A stretch of 64,000 nucleotides of DNA from Xanthomonas campestris pv. phormiicola (GCA_025666215.1 CP102593.1:3175001-3239000), one strand, 5' to 3'; counted from the stretch's first letter, positions 9,372 to 18,905 are shown. Notes: generated by a model from the sequence alone, not told the origin. Program-made: numbers and translations.

Positions 9372-9817
9372 TTGCCGAACGGCGCTGGCGAGCGCTGCAA
9401 GCCGCTCCTCGGCACGCGACCAAGAGCAGGCGTTTCAGCGGCAGAGGCGTGTTCGAGGTCGGCGGCAATCCAGTCGGCCACGGCCCGGAAACGAACAACA
9501 GGCCTGCCTGCAGGCGGGACATGCGGCAGCAGCTGCGCATGGGCCGCCACGTCAGCGGCCTGCGCGTGGCAGCGCTCGCGATGATGGCGCGATGCGGGCA
9601 TGCCCATAGATATTCGGTTGCTGCGCGCGACCGGGACAGCACTAGCGACGCATTGCGACACAGCGAGCTGTGGCCCCAATCGAGGTGTGCTCGCGACCGA
9701 ACCAGGCGCCCCCCCCGACAGCCGAGGCCGTCGGGCTGGCCGCATGCAACAGGGTCTCGGCCCCCTGCACCGCCACTCTCAGTCTCCGCTGGCTGCGCAT
9801 GAGCGTAGCCAGCGCCG
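9372..9817. other. Non-coding or decayed stretch between the TonB receptor and lpxK
   Basis: No supportable gene. A minus-strand frame at about 9430-9560 has a segment reading 'VVRFRAVADWIAADLE', which faintly resembles the C-terminal end of LysR-type regulators, but it has no usable start or DNA-binding domain. It may be a relic of sequence lost when the receptor gene arrived. Confidence 0.35.
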
Positions 9818-10852
9818 CTATTCGATGGCGTCGCCGCTGCGCCCGCGCAGCTTGTCCAGCCGGTCGAGCAGGCCGATCCAGAACGCGGCCGGCAACTCCG
9901 CCAGCAGCGGCACGCTGAAGCACCAGTCGTTGACCAGCGCCGCGCACTTGACCGCGTCCTTCTCGGTCATCAGCACCGGCAACTCGCTGCCGAACGACAG
10001 GTCGGCGGCGCGGTAGCGGTGATGGTCGGGAAACGCGTGCGGCACCACGCCGATGCCATGCGCGCGCAGCATGTCGAAGAAGCGCTGCGGATGGGCGATG
10101 CCGGCGACGGCGTGCACGCGCTGCCCGGCGAAGCTGCGCAAGGCGCGCGCGCGGCCGCCCTGCAGCGGCTGCGCGCTGTCGATGCGCAGGCGCATCGCCC
10201 ACTCGCCGAACCCGGCCTGGACCTCGCCGACATCGCTGGCCTGGCCCAGGTTGATGACCCGGAAATCGCATTCGCGGCCGCGCGCCACCGGCTCGCGCAG
10301 CGGCCCGGCCGGCAGCAGGCGGCCGTTGCCGTAGCGGCGCTGGCCGTCGACCACTTCGATCTCGATGTCGCGCTGCAGCCGGTAGTGCTGCAGGCCGTCG
10401 TCGCAGACCACGATGTCGCAGCCGGCCTGCAGCAGCGCGCGCGCGGCGGCGACGCGGTCGCGGTCCACCCGCACCGGCGCGCCGGTCTTGTGCGCGATCA
10501 GCACCGGCTCGTCGCCGCCCAGTTCCGGCGTGGTGCCCGGTTCGATCCAGCGCGCGACCTGGTCCTGGCTGCGGCCATAGCCGCGGGTGGCCACGCCCGG
10601 CGTCCAGCCGGCGTCCTGCAGCTTGCGCACCAGGGCGATGGTCAGCGGGGTCTTGCCGGTGCCGCCAGCGGTGAGGTTGCCGACCACCACCACCGGTACC
10701 GCGATGCTGTGGCGCTTGCGCCAGCCGCGCCGGTACAGCGCGCGGCGCAGGCCGATCGCCGCCGCGTACAGCGGGGTCAGCAGCTGCGCGTACAGCGGCG
10801 GCGTGCCCTGGCCATACCAGTAGCCAGGCGTGTGTGGCCCGCGACCGCTCAT
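9818..10852 (-). CDS. lpxK: Tetraacyldisaccharide 4'-kinase
   Basis: LpxK phosphorylates the 4' position of the lipid A disaccharide precursor, giving lipid IVA, at the cytoplasmic face of the inner membrane. The 344-residue protein has a membrane-associating N-terminus, the Walker A-type P-loop [11 protein letters not shown] (residues 58-68), and the '[20 protein letters not shown]' region with the DDGLQH motif typical of the family. Its ATG shares one base with the msbA stop (TGATG), so the two are translationally coupled. The pairing with msbA is conserved across gammaproteobacteria because MsbA flips the lipid A core that LpxK helps make. Confidence 0.95.
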   Translation of the reverse strand: MSGRGPHTPGYWYGQGTPPLYAQLLTPLYAAAIGLRRALYRRGWRKRHSIAVPVVVVGNLTAGGTGKTPLTIALVRKLQDAGWTPGVATRGYGRSQDQVARWIEPGTTPELGGDEPVLIAHKTGAPVRVDRDRVAAARALLQAGCDIVVCDDGLQHYRLQRDIEIEVVDGQRRYGNGRLLPAGPLREPVARGRECDFRVINLGQASDVGEVQAGFGEWAMRLRIDSAQPLQGGRARALRSFAGQRVHAVAGIAHPQRFFDMLRAHGIGVVPHAFPDHHRYRAADLSFGSELPVLMTEKDAVKCAALVNDWCFSVPLLAELPAAFWIGLLDRLDKLRGRSGDAIE

Positions 10853-12600
10853 CAAGGCTGCCTTTCGCGGAACTGCATGCTGTGCAGGTGGGCGTACAGG
10901 CCGCCCTGGGCGAGCAGCGCGTGATGGGTGCCGCGCTCGACGATGCGGCCGTGGTCCATCACCAGCACCTGGTCGGCATGTTCGATGGTGGACAGGCGGT
11001 GCGCGATGACCAGCGTGGTGCGCTCGGGCATCAGCCGGTGCAGCGCGTCCTGCACCAGGCGCTCGGATTCGTTGTCCAGCGCGGCGGTGGCTTCGTCCAG
11101 GATCAGGATCGGCGCGTCGCGCAGGATCGCGCGGGCGATCGCCAGGCGCTGGCGCTGGCCGCCGGACAGCAGCGCGCCGTTCTCGCCGACCGGTGTGCGC
11201 AGCTGCAGCGGCAGCCGCTCGATGAACTCCCAGGCGTTGGCCGCCTCGGCCGCGGCGCGGATCTGCGCGTCGCTGGCCTGCGTGCCGTAGGCGATGTTGG
11301 CGGCGATGGTGTCGTCGAACAGCATCACCCGCTGCCCGACCAGCGCGATCTGGCGGCGCAGGTCGTGCAGGCGATAGTCGTGCAGCGGCACCCCGTCCAG
11401 GGTGATGCGGCCGCCGCTGGGTTCGTAGAAGCGCGGCACCAGCCGCACCAGGCTGGTCTTGCCGCTGCCGGAGCGGCCGACGATGGCGGTGACCGTGCCT
11501 GGCTTGGCGCTGAAGCTGATGTCGTCCAGCGCCAGGCCGCTGTCCTGGCGGTAGCGCAGCATCACCTTGTCGAACGCCAGTTCGCCGCGCACGCGCTGCA
11601 CCGACACGGTGCCGGTGTCGCGCTCCTCCGGCGTGTCCAGGATCGAGAACAGGCGCTCGGCGGCGGCCACGCCGCGCGAGATCGAGGTCTGCACGCTGGT
11701 CAGGCGGCGCAGCGACGGGATGATCGCCATCATCGAGGTCATCAGCGCCATGAACTGGCCGGCGTTGAGGCGCCCGGCCAGCGCCTCGCGGGTGGCGACC
11801 CAGACGATCGCCGCCAGCGCCACCGCGGCCAGGAACTGGACCATGCTCGAGGCCAGCGCGCGGGTGGTCTCGACCTTCATGTTCAGGCCCAGCATGCGGT
11901 TGGCCAGCGCCGCGTAGTAGCTGATTTCCAGGGCCTGGGTGCCGTGCACCTTCACTTCCTGCTGCGCCCCGAGCGACTGCTCGGCGCGTTGCGCCATCGA
12001 GCCCATGCCGTCCTGGATGCCGCGGCTGATCTTGCGGTAGCGCTTGCCGACATAGGACACGATGACCCCGATCAGCGGCGCCACCACCAGCAGCGCAAAG
12101 GTCACCTTGACGCTCATCTGCAGCATCACGATCAGCATGCCGATGATGGTCAGGGTGTCGGCCACCAGCGTCTTCAGCGCATCGGAAGCGGCCTGGGTGA
12201 CCTGCTCGGTGTCGAAGTTCAGGCGGCTGACCATCACCGGCGTGGCCTCCACGTCGAAGTGCGAGGACGGCAGGTGCAGGTACTTGGCCAGCACCTGCTC
12301 GCGCAGGTCGCGCACCACGCTGCGCCCGGTGCGCGCCATGCAATAGTCGCCGACGAAGGTGGCGACGCTGCGCATCAGGAACAGGCCCAGGATCGCCATC
12401 GGCAGCAGCACCGCCATGCGCGCCTCGGGATTGACGAAGCCGCGGTTGACCAGCGGATCCATCAGCCGGGTGAAGAAATAGCCGGCGGTGGCCTCGACCA
12501 CCATCGCCACCACCGCCGCGGTCAGCATCGCCCAGTAGGCGTGGGTATAGCCGAGCAGCCGACGGTAGATCGGCCAGACCGGTGCCGACTTCACGCTCAC
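10852..12600 (-). CDS. msbA: Lipid A export ABC transporter, ATP-binding/permease protein
   Basis: MsbA is a homodimeric exporter that flips lipid A-core across the inner membrane. The 582-residue half-transporter has six membrane helices in the first 320 residues and then an ATPase domain with Walker A 'GRSGSGKTS', signature '[14 protein letters not shown]' and Walker B '[12 protein letters not shown]'. Length is the same as E. coli MsbA. It overlaps exbD by four bases upstream and touches lpxK downstream, forming one leftward operon exbB-exbD-msbA-lpxK. Confidence 0.95.
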   Translation of the reverse strand: MSVKSAPVWPIYRRLLGYTHAYWAMLTAAVVAMVVEATAGYFFTRLMDPLVNRGFVNPEARMAVLLPMAILGLFLMRSVATFVGDYCMARTGRSVVRDLREQVLAKYLHLPSSHFDVEATPVMVSRLNFDTEQVTQAASDALKTLVADTLTIIGMLIVMLQMSVKVTFALLVVAPLIGVIVSYVGKRYRKISRGIQDGMGSMAQRAEQSLGAQQEVKVHGTQALEISYYAALANRMLGLNMKVETTRALASSMVQFLAAVALAAIVWVATREALAGRLNAGQFMALMTSMMAIIPSLRRLTSVQTSISRGVAAAERLFSILDTPEERDTGTVSVQRVRGELAFDKVMLRYRQDSGLALDDISFSAKPGTVTAIVGRSGSGKTSLVRLVPRFYEPSGGRITLDGVPLHDYRLHDLRRQIALVGQRVMLFDDTIAANIAYGTQASDAQIRAAAEAANAWEFIERLPLQLRTPVGENGALLSGGQRQRLAIARAILRDAPILILDEATAALDNESERLVQDALHRLMPERTTLVIAHRLSTIEHADQVLVMDHGRIVERGTHHALLAQGGLYAHLHSMQFRERQP

Positions 12601-13019
12601 TGTTTGACTTCCGGCGCGGTGGCGATGGCGATGCGGCGGAAGCCGAGCTGGCCCAGCGCGTCCTGCGCGGTGACCACGGCCTGGTAGGGAGTGCGCGCAT
12701 CGGCGCGCAGCAGCACCGGCTGCTCGCGGTCGTCGCCGGCGACCTGGGCGATGCTGCGCTTGACCGACTCCACGTCGGTGCGCAGCACTTCCTGGTCGTT
12801 GATGAAATAGTGCCCGTCGGCATTGACCAGCACGCTCAGCGCGCGCGGCGGCGCCGGGTTGTGCTGGTCGCTGGCGTTGGGCAGTTGCAGCTGCAGCGTG
12901 GAACGGGCGTCGAAGGTGGTGGTCACAACGAAGAAGATGATCAGGACAAGGATGACGTCGATCAGGGGCACCAGGTCGATCTGCGGCTCGTCCTGGCCGC
13001 GGTCGTCGCGGATCCGCAC
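12597..13019 (-). CDS. exbD: Biopolymer transport protein ExbD
   Basis: ExbD works with ExbB as the proton-driven stator that energises TonB. The product is about 140 residues: a short charged N-terminus, one membrane helix with the essential aspartate ('[17 protein letters not shown]', Asp21 by this start, equal to Asp25 of E. coli ExbD), and a periplasmic domain. I chose the GTG at 13019 because it lies 4 nt after the exbB stop with AAGG nine bases upstream and gives the usual length. An ATG ten codons further up (13049) would overlap exbB. Its place before msbA-lpxK is the Xanthomonas 'exbB2-exbD2' arrangement. Confidence 0.9.
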   Translation of the reverse strand: MRIRDDRGQDEPQIDLVPLIDVILVLIIFFVVTTTFDARSTLQLQLPNASDQHNPAPPRALSVLVNADGHYFINDQEVLRTDVESVKRSIAQVAGDDREQPVLLRADARTPYQAVVTAQDALGQLGFRRIAIATAPEVKQ

Positions 13020-13023
13020 CGGC

Positions 13024-13707
13024 TCAGCCCTTGGCCGGCGCAGCGGCACCGCCGCGCGGGGCCGGGCGCGACGCGGCCGGCGCCGGCGTACCGGCGCGGC
13101 CGTGGCCGTGGCCGTCGAGGACGTCGCTCAGGGCCGTGGCTTCGCGCTCCATTTCGATGATGTAGCCGGCGATGCGGCTCTTGAAATAGCGATGGAACAC
13201 CAGCGCCGGCACCGCGATGATCATGCCGGTGGCGGTGCACACCAGCGCCTTGCCGATCCCGCCGGCGAGCTGGTTCACGTCGCCGACGCCGTGGTCGAGG
13301 ATGCCCAGGAACATCTGGATCATGCCGACCACGGTGCCGAGCAGGCCGAGCAGCGGCCCGGCCGAGGCCACCGTGCCCAACGCGTTCAGGAACCGCTCCA
13401 TGCGATGCACGACGTGGCGGCCGGTGTCCTCGATGCGTTCGCGGACGATCTCGCGCGGCCGGCTGCGCACGTCCAGCCCGGCGGCGAGCAGCTCGCCCAG
13501 CGGCGAATTGCGCCGCAGCGACTCGATATGGGTCGGGTCGAGCTTGCCGCGGGTGGCCCAATTGCGCACTTCCTGGCCCAGTCCCGGCGGCAGCACTTCG
13601 CTACGGCGCAGGCTCCAGAACCGCTCCAGGACGATCGCCAGCGCGACCACGCCCAACAGCAGCAACGGCACCATCGGCCAGCCACCGGCCTTGACCAGTT
13701 CCCACAC
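13024..13707 (-). CDS. exbB: Biopolymer transport protein ExbB (MotA/TolQ/ExbB proton channel)
   Basis: This 227-residue inner-membrane protein has three hydrophobic segments (about residues 5-28, 115-140 and 150-175) with the channel motif 'ASAGPLLGLLGTVVGMIQMF' typical of the MotA/TolQ/ExbB family. I place the start at the GTG at 13707, because GGAGGG lies seven bases before it and the resulting N-terminus (M-WELVKAGGWPMV) fits the family. An alternative GTG at 13743 lacks such a site. A C-terminal Ala/Pro/Gly tail is unusual but harmless-looking. The start lies inside the 3' end of the comEC reading frame, so the two genes overlap by about 107 bp. Confidence 0.9.
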   Translation of the reverse strand: MWELVKAGGWPMVPLLLLGVVALAIVLERFWSLRRSEVLPPGLGQEVRNWATRGKLDPTHIESLRRNSPLGELLAAGLDVRSRPREIVRERIEDTGRHVVHRMERFLNALGTVASAGPLLGLLGTVVGMIQMFLGILDHGVGDVNQLAGGIGKALVCTATGMIIAVPALVFHRYFKSRIAGYIIEMEREATALSDVLDGHGHGRAGTPAPAASRPAPRGGAAAPAKG

Positions 13708-16090
13708 GTTGCAACCCTCCGGCACGTTCGGCCGTTCGTTCACTGGCCGATAGGATAGCAGCCGCCCGCACCCGCTCCGCGGCGTCCCACAGCCGCGCCC
13801 GCCACGGCCGCCGCTCGCGCAGCTGCAGGCCGGCGCGTCCCAGCCACACGCGCAGCGCGCCGCCCTGCGGGGTGGTCGCGACTTCGGCGCCGGACGCCTG
13901 CCAGCGCGCCACCACCGCCGCGCGCGGATGGCCGAAGCGGTTGCCCTGGCCGGCCGAGATCAGCACCAGCCGCGCGCCGGTGGCGGCGACGAAGGCCGCC
14001 TGCGAGGAATGCGCGCTGCCGTGATGCGGCGCCAGCACCACGTCGGCGCGCAGGTCCTGCGGCGCCTGCCGCAGCAGCCGGCCCTCGACGGCCTCGCCGA
14101 TGTCGCCGGTCAGCAGCATCGCGCCATGCGCGCTTTCCACCCGCAACACGCAGCTGGACTCGTTGTCGAGATAGGGAAAGCCCGGCGCCGGATGCAGGAA
14201 GCGGAAACGCACCCCGTCCCACTCCCATGCGGTTCCGGCCAGGCACGGCCGGTCCACCCGTACCGGCGCACCGGCCGGCGCCTCGGCCAAACCGACCGGC
14301 AGCGCCGCGCGCACCGCCTCGAAGCCGCCGGCATGGTCGTTGTCGCCATGGCTGATCACGGTCCGGTCCAGGCGCGCCACGCCGAGCGCGTGCAGCGTCG
14401 GCACCACCGCGCGCTCGCCGGCATCGTAGCCGTCCTTGATCGCCGGGCCGGCGTCGTACAACAGCTGGTGCTGCGCAGTGCGCACCAGCACCGACAGCCC
14501 CTGGCCGACGTCGATCATCACCAGTTCCACCTCGCCCGCCACCGGCCGCTCCAAAGGTGGCCAGAACAGCGGCAACCACAGCAGCGCCGCCAGCGGCTTG
14601 CCCGGCACCGCGCGCGGCAGCAGCACCCAGAACGCGCCCATCAGCGCCAGCGGCAGCGCCCAGTCGCGCGCTTCCGGCAGCCACCACAGCGCGAAGCGGC
14701 TTTCGCCCAGTGCGGTGAACAGCGGCCAGCTCAGTTCGAAGCACGCCGCCGCCGCGCGCCATGCCCACACCCCGGCGCCGGCGTGCAGCGCCTCCAGCGC
14801 GGTGCCGAGCAGCGCCAGCGGCACCACCACCAGGCTCCACCACGGGATCGCCAGCAGGTTGGCGAACGGGCCGGCCGCGGAGGCCTGGCCGAACAGCATC
14901 GTGCTCAGCGGCAGCAGGCCCAGCGTGGCCACGCCCTGCGCCGACAGGAATTCGCGCAGTTTGTCGCGCCAGCCGCTGCCCGCGACCGGCATGCACCAGG
15001 CCAGCCAGGCCACGCCGAGGAAGCTCAGCCAGAACCCGGCCGACAGCACCGCCAACGGATCGAACGCGAGCATGACGATCGCCGCCAGCGCCAGCGCATC
15101 GACCACCCGCACCGGGCGCCGCCACAGCCGCGCGGCCACGACCACCGCGATCATCAACGCGGTGCGCACGGTGGGCAGGGCCATCCCCGACAGCACGGTG
15201 TAGCCGCCGGCGCCGAGCACCGCCAGCAGCGCGGCGGCCTGGCGGCGCGGCCAATGGCGCCCCAGCCGCGGCCAGAGCCGCCACAGACCGGCGCCGAGCA
15301 GTGCGAACGCGCCGGCGACCAGGCCGACATGGAAGCCGGAGATGGCGATCAGGTGGGTCAGGCCGGCGGCGCGCAGGAGGCGCCAGTCGCGATCGTCCAG
15401 CGTGCGCGTGTCGCCGAGCGCCAGCGCCTGCACATAGCGCGCCGACGCGCTCGGCACGACCGCGGCGATGCGCGCCGACAGGCGCTCGCGCCAGGCATCG
15501 ATACCGTGCCCCGGCGCCAGTTCGACGGCCGCGTGCGGCGCGGTCACGTAGCCGCTGGCGCTGATCCGCTGCGCCAGCGCGTACGCCTCGGCATCGAAGC
15601 CGCCGGGATTGCTGAGCCCGCGCGGTGCGCGCAGGCGCACGCTCAGACGCCAGCGCGCGCCGGCGTGCAGCGCCGTGCGCGGCCCGGGCAGCTGCGCCCC
15701 GAAATCGTCGTACCAGGCCAGTTGCAACAAACGCCCGCGCAACGGCGCCGGCTGCGCGGGATCGGCATCCACCCGGAACATGAACCGCGTGCGCCGCACC
15801 TCGGCCTGCGGCAGCTCCACCACCTGCCCCTGCAGCGTCGCCACGCGCTTCTCCCAGTCGGCGGGCAGTTGCCGCGCCAGCACCAGGCCGGCGATCAGTC
15901 CCAGCCAGCCGCACCCCACGGCGAAGGCACCCAGCCAACGCCAGCGCGGCATGCCGACACAGGCGGCGATGCCGCCGAGCAGCAGGGTCAGCGACAACGG
16001 CCACGGCGCCAGCTTCGGCAGCCAAAGCGCTGCCAGCACACCGGCGGCGAGGCTGGTGGCGACGCCGATGCCGAACGGTGCCACCGCCAT
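13601..16090 (-). CDS. comEC: DNA internalization-related competence protein ComEC/Rec2
   Basis: ComEC forms the inner-membrane channel that brings single-stranded DNA into the cytoplasm during natural transformation. The 829-residue product has N-terminal membrane helices and a DUF4131 region (to about residue 190). A Competence domain with many helices follows, beginning 'ALALGDTRTL... GLTHLIAISGFHVGLV'. The C-terminal domain is metallo-beta-lactamase-like, with the zinc-type motif HGDNDHAGG near residue 580 and APHHGSAHSS near residue 690. I start it at the ATG at 16090 (MAVAPFGIGVAT). Two oddities: the frame stays open about 107 bp past the start of exbB, so the last 36 or so residues are doubly coded, and a 50-bp segment of this gene is repeated in inverted orientation just before the start codon. 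Confidence 0.88.
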   Translation of the reverse strand: MAVAPFGIGVATSLAAGVLAALWLPKLAPWPLSLTLLLGGIAACVGMPRWRWLGAFAVGCGWLGLIAGLVLARQLPADWEKRVATLQGQVVELPQAEVRRTRFMFRVDADPAQPAPLRGRLLQLAWYDDFGAQLPGPRTALHAGARWRLSVRLRAPRGLSNPGGFDAEAYALAQRISASGYVTAPHAAVELAPGHGIDAWRERLSARIAAVVPSASARYVQALALGDTRTLDDRDWRLLRAAGLTHLIAISGFHVGLVAGAFALLGAGLWRLWPRLGRHWPRRQAAALLAVLGAGGYTVLSGMALPTVRTALMIAVVVAARLWRRPVRVVDALALAAIVMLAFDPLAVLSAGFWLSFLGVAWLAWCMPVAGSGWRDKLREFLSAQGVATLGLLPLSTMLFGQASAAGPFANLLAIPWWSLVVVPLALLGTALEALHAGAGVWAWRAAAACFELSWPLFTALGESRFALWWLPEARDWALPLALMGAFWVLLPRAVPGKPLAALLWLPLFWPPLERPVAGEVELVMIDVGQGLSVLVRTAQHQLLYDAGPAIKDGYDAGERAVVPTLHALGVARLDRTVISHGDNDHAGGFEAVRAALPVGLAEAPAGAPVRVDRPCLAGTAWEWDGVRFRFLHPAPGFPYLDNESSCVLRVESAHGAMLLTGDIGEAVEGRLLRQAPQDLRADVVLAPHHGSAHSSQAAFVAATGARLVLISAGQGNRFGHPRAAVVARWQASGAEVATTPQGGALRVWLGRAGLQLRERRPWRARLWDAAERVRAAAILSASERTAERAGGLQRVGTGQGRWLADGAVAAVGRGRAGDRPGAVLEPAP
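15722..15771 (+). repeat. 50-bp inverted duplication, copy A (inside comEC)
   Basis: This copy lies within the comEC coding region, where the minus strand encodes DPAQPAPLRGRLLQ. It is the reverse complement of 16114-16163 with only two mismatches in 50 bases (GCCC-G-CGCA versus GCCC-A-CGCA, and CGG-C-ATCC versus CGG-T-ATCC). The two arms are 342 bp apart. Confidence 0.9.
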
Positions 16091-16113
16091 GCCGCGCCAA
16101 GGCGCCGGCGTCG

Positions 16114-16163
16114 TGGATACCGATCCCGCGCAGCCGGCGCCGTTGCGTGGGCGTTTGTTGCAA
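16114..16163 (-). repeat. 50-bp inverted duplication, copy B (comEC leader)
   Basis: This is the partner of 15722-15771. It ends 24 bp upstream of the comEC start codon, so a transcript starting upstream would carry two arms able to pair into a 50-bp stem enclosing the first 107 codons of comEC. It is followed upstream by sequence with no clear coding content. Confidence 0.9.
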
Positions 16164-16669
16164 GGCGTCGGCATGGACGCTGGCGCCATGCGCTCATGGC
16201 CACTCGCGGATGCGGGACACGGCTGCATACGATCGCCACTCCTTTGGCGCGGACAAAACCCAGATGGACACACGACGGCCGGGTTCGCGACCGACTACGA
16301 CCAGCGCGACGAGAACCGCATCGCCAGCCTCGCGCACCGATCGTGCGTACGCTATCGGCCAAGCACCGGGCTGCGCGTAGGAATTCGCCTCGGCCCGCCG
16401 AATCGCCGGCCAGCTCAACGGCCGCATGCCTGCCCACAACGCTGCAGGCGAGGCGGCGCTGCGCGCGCCATGCAGGCATGGCACGCGTTCCAACAGGCCA
16501 TGAGCCAATGAGCTCGGCGCGAAAGGCGGTACAGCATGCGCCGCGGTGCCGCGCCCCGGCTGCATCGGTGCCACGACGCCGCGGTCCGGTACGCGCCGCC
16601 TGGCCACTTCGCCGCATGTTCATCGGCATGCGGCTAGCGTGCACGGTCCACATCGAAGGAAATCCGCGC
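16164..16669. other. Intergenic region between divergent comEC and the PRISE-like reductase gene
   Basis: About 500 bp with no gene I can support; frames on both strands are arginine-rich and lack ribosome sites. It should hold the promoters for comEC (leftward) and the reductase (rightward). The reductase ribosome site AAGGA is visible at about 16656-16660. Confidence 0.5.
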
Positions 16670-17734
16670 ATGCGCAAGGGCACCGCACTGGTGGTCGGGG
16701 TCACCGGCATCTCCGGCTACAACCTGGCGAACGTTCTCGTTGCCGAAGGCTGGACCGTCTATGGGCTGGCGCGCCGCCCGGTCGCGCAGGAAGGCGTGAT
16801 TGCGGTCGCGACCGACCTGCTCGACCGCGACGCGACCATCGCCGCGCTGCGTGGGTTGCCGGTCACCCATGTGTTCTTCTGCACCTGGACGCGGCGCGAC
16901 ACCGAGCAGGAAAACGTCGCCGCCAACGGCGCGATGCTGCGCCACCTGTGCGAAGGCCTGGACCGCACGGCGCTGCAGCACATGGCGCTGGTCACCGGCA
17001 CCAAGCACTACCTGGGTTCGTTCGAGCACTACGGCAGCGGCAAGGCGGAGACGCCGTTCCGCGAGAGCGAGCCGCGCCAGCCGGGCGAGAATTTCTACTA
17101 CACGCTGGAAGACCTGCTGTTCGACGCCGCCGCGCACCACGGTTTCGGGTGGAGCGTGCACCGCTCGCACACCATGATCGGCCAGGCCAACGGCAGCAAC
17201 ACGATGAACATGGGCGTGACCCTGGCGGTGTACGCGACGCTGTGCAAGCACCGTGGGCAGCCGTTCGTGTTCCCCGGTTCGCGCGCGCAGTGGGACAGCC
17301 TCACCGACCTCACCGACGCCGGCCTGCTCGGCCGCCAGCTGGCCTGGGCCGCGACCAGCCCGGCCGCGCGCAACCAGGCGTTCAACACGGTCAACGGCGA
17401 CGTGTTCCGCTGGCGCTGGATGTGGGGCGAGATCGCCGCGTTCTTCGGCCTGGAGGCGGCACCGTATCCGGATGCGCCGATGCCGCTGCAGCCGCGATTG
17501 CAGGACACCGCGCCGGCGCAGTGGCGCGAGATCGCCGGACGCCATGGGCTGGTGCAGGCGGACGTGAACCAGTTGGCGTCGTGGTGGCATACCGATGCCG
17601 ACCTCGGCCGCGAGATCGAATGCGTCAACGACATGACCAAGAGCCGCGACCTCGGCTTCCTCGGTTACTACGACAGCCGCGCGTCGTTCCTGGAGCTGTT
17701 CGCGCGGCTGCGTGCGCAGCGGGTGATTCCCTGA
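16670..17734 (+). CDS. PRISE-like SDR family oxidoreductase (progesterone 5-beta-reductase/iridoid synthase-like)
   Basis: The 354-residue protein is an extended/atypical short-chain dehydrogenase. It begins with a Rossmann motif GVTGISGYN (residues 10-18). It then carries PRISE-family landmarks: 'VFFCTW', 'ALVTGTKHYLG' with a lysine in the position used for catalysis in 5-beta-reductases, 'NFYYTLEDLL' (about residues 140-150) with the catalytic-type tyrosine, and 'HRSHTMIGQANGSNTMN'. Such enzymes reduce activated C=C bonds of enones with NADPH. The start ATG has AAGGA nine bases upstream. The physiological substrate is unknown. It stands alone between comEC and lolD, two genes otherwise often close together, and is followed by a REP cluster, so I infer an acquired gene. 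Confidence 0.85.
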   Translation: MRKGTALVVGVTGISGYNLANVLVAEGWTVYGLARRPVAQEGVIAVATDLLDRDATIAALRGLPVTHVFFCTWTRRDTEQENVAANGAMLRHLCEGLDRTALQHMALVTGTKHYLGSFEHYGSGKAETPFRESEPRQPGENFYYTLEDLLFDAAAHHGFGWSVHRSHTMIGQANGSNTMNMGVTLAVYATLCKHRGQPFVFPGSRAQWDSLTDLTDAGLLGRQLAWAATSPAARNQAFNTVNGDVFRWRWMWGEIAAFFGLEAAPYPDAPMPLQPRLQDTAPAQWREIAGRHGLVQADVNQLASWWHTDADLGREIECVNDMTKSRDLGFLGYYDSRASFLELFARLRAQRVIP

Positions 17735-17842
17735 GCGAGCGCGGCATCGTCGGCTGAGCTGCTGCCGCGGGGGGATGGGCGGTGCAGGATCGTCGAATAG
17801 ATAGGCTTTCGGGTGGTCTTCATACGGTTGGCTGCCCTCGTC

Positions 17843-18101
17843 GTGGGAGCGGCTCCGCATGGTCTTGGCCCATCAGCCCATCGGTTCCGCGATCGGACAA
17901 ACGCCGACTTCGCTCGTCGCGGCTGAAGCCGCCTACAGTGGCTTGCGGCCGACTGGCTGGGTGCACTGTGGGAGGGACTTCAGTCCCGACTGTTTCCGAA
18001 GCCGGATGGCTGGACGGCTCCGCCCGTCGCGACTGAAGTCGCTCCCACGGTGGCTTGCGGCCGACGTGTCGGGTGCACTGTAGGCGGCTTCAGACGCGAC
18101 C
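17843..18101. repeat. Cluster of five REP-like palindromes (GTGGGAGC-GACTTCAGTC type)
   Basis: Short palindromic units of the kind GTGGGAGCGGCTCCGC, CGCGGCTGAAGCCGCC, GAGGGACTTCAGTCCC, CGACTGAAGTCGCTCC and GGCGGCTTCAGACGC lie at 17843-17858, 17916-17936, 17966-17990, 18026-18048 and 18079-18101. Two longer units of about 112 bp are repeated in tandem: TGGCTTGCGGCCGAC... GGGTGCACTGT occurs at 17938-17969 and again at 18050-18081. Such alternately oriented units are the usual form of extragenic palindromes in Xanthomonas and Stenotrophomonas. The stretch fills the gap between the reductase gene and the convergent lolD; I see no gene in it. Confidence 0.8.
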
Positions 18102-18193
18102 GATCGCCGAAACCGCCATGCTCCCGGGATGCATGGGCGTGACCGACGGGCCGCGGCCATGCCGGCGCGCATTCCACGCCGGCATGCCTGCCG

Positions 18194-18904
18194 CTACACC
18201 TCGGCAGGCGCCAGTTCGCGCAGCTTGCCCTGGTGCAGTTCCAGCACGCGGTCGAGCTTGCGCGCCAGGCCGCGGTCGTGGGTGACCAGGGCCAGGCTGG
18301 TGCCGTGCGCGCGGTTGAGCTCCAGCATCAGCGCGAACACGTTGGCCGCGGTCTTGTCGTCGAGGTTGCCGGTCGGCTCGTCGCCGAGCACGCAGGCCGG
18401 GCGGTTGACCAGCGCACGCGCCACCGCCGCGCGCTGGCGCTCGCCGCCGGACAGTTCGCCGGGCTTGTGCTCCAGGCGATGGCCCAGGCCCACCGATTCC
18501 AGCAGGGCGCGCGCACGCGCGTCGGCGTCCTTGACCGCGGCGCCGCCCAGCAGCACCGGCATCATCACGTTCTCCAGCGCGGTGAATTCCGGCAGCAGGT
18601 GATGGAACTGGTAGACGAAGCCCAGCGAGCGGTTGCGCAACTGGCCGCGCGCCGCGTCCGACAGCGCCGACATGCGCTGCCCGGCCACATACACCTCGCC
18701 AGCGGTGGGCACGTCGAGGCCGCCGAGCAGGTGCAGCAGCGTGCTCTTGCCGGCGCCGGACGCGCCGACGATGGCCACGGTCTCGCCCGGCGCCACCGCC
18801 AGGTCCAGCCCGTCGAACACCGGCGTGCGCATCTTGCCCTCGGCATAGGTCTTGCCCAAGCCCTCGGCGCGGATCGCCGCCTCCGCTCGCTGTGGCTTTT
18901 GCAT
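18194..18904 (-). CDS. lolD: Lipoprotein-releasing system ATP-binding protein LolD
   Basis: LolD is the ATPase of the LolCDE complex, which extracts outer-membrane lipoproteins from the inner membrane and passes them to LolA. The 236-residue protein has Walker A GASGAGKS (residues 47-54), Q-loop '[11 protein letters not shown]' with the LolD-typical FHHLLPEF, signature '[14 protein letters not shown]' and Walker B '[12 protein letters not shown]'. I start it at the ATG at 18904. The frame is open to another ATG at 18949, but that extension (SGLGIGDSD) is only the translation of a heptad repeat lying in the lolC-lolD gap. Confidence 0.93.
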   Translation of the reverse strand: MQKPQRAEAAIRAEGLGKTYAEGKMRTPVFDGLDLAVAPGETVAIVGASGAGKSTLLHLLGGLDVPTAGEVYVAGQRMSALSDAARGQLRNRSLGFVYQFHHLLPEFTALENVMMPVLLGGAAVKDADARARALLESVGLGHRLEHKPGELSGGERQRAAVARALVNRPACVLGDEPTGNLDDKTAANVFALMLELNRAHGTSLALVTHDRGLARKLDRVLELHQGKLRELAPAEV

Positions 18905-18905
18905 A

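Noticed and set aside
9430..9560. Possible LysR-type regulator remnant on the minus strand
   Set aside because: Only one short stretch is suggestive; no start, no helix-turn-helix, so not reported as a pseudogene.
13020..13049. ATG at 13049 as the exbD start
   Set aside because: It lies inside exbB without a ribosome site; the GTG at 13019 has AAGG at proper spacing and gives the usual N-terminus.
16194..16607. Minus-strand frame of 137 codons between comEC and the reductase
   Set aside because: Low-complexity composition and no ribosome site or domain.
13928..16660. Long + strand frame opposite comEC, in frame with the PRISE-like gene
   Set aside because: Only the part from 16670 looks like protein; upstream is Arg/Gln/His-rich shadow sequence without a ribosome site.
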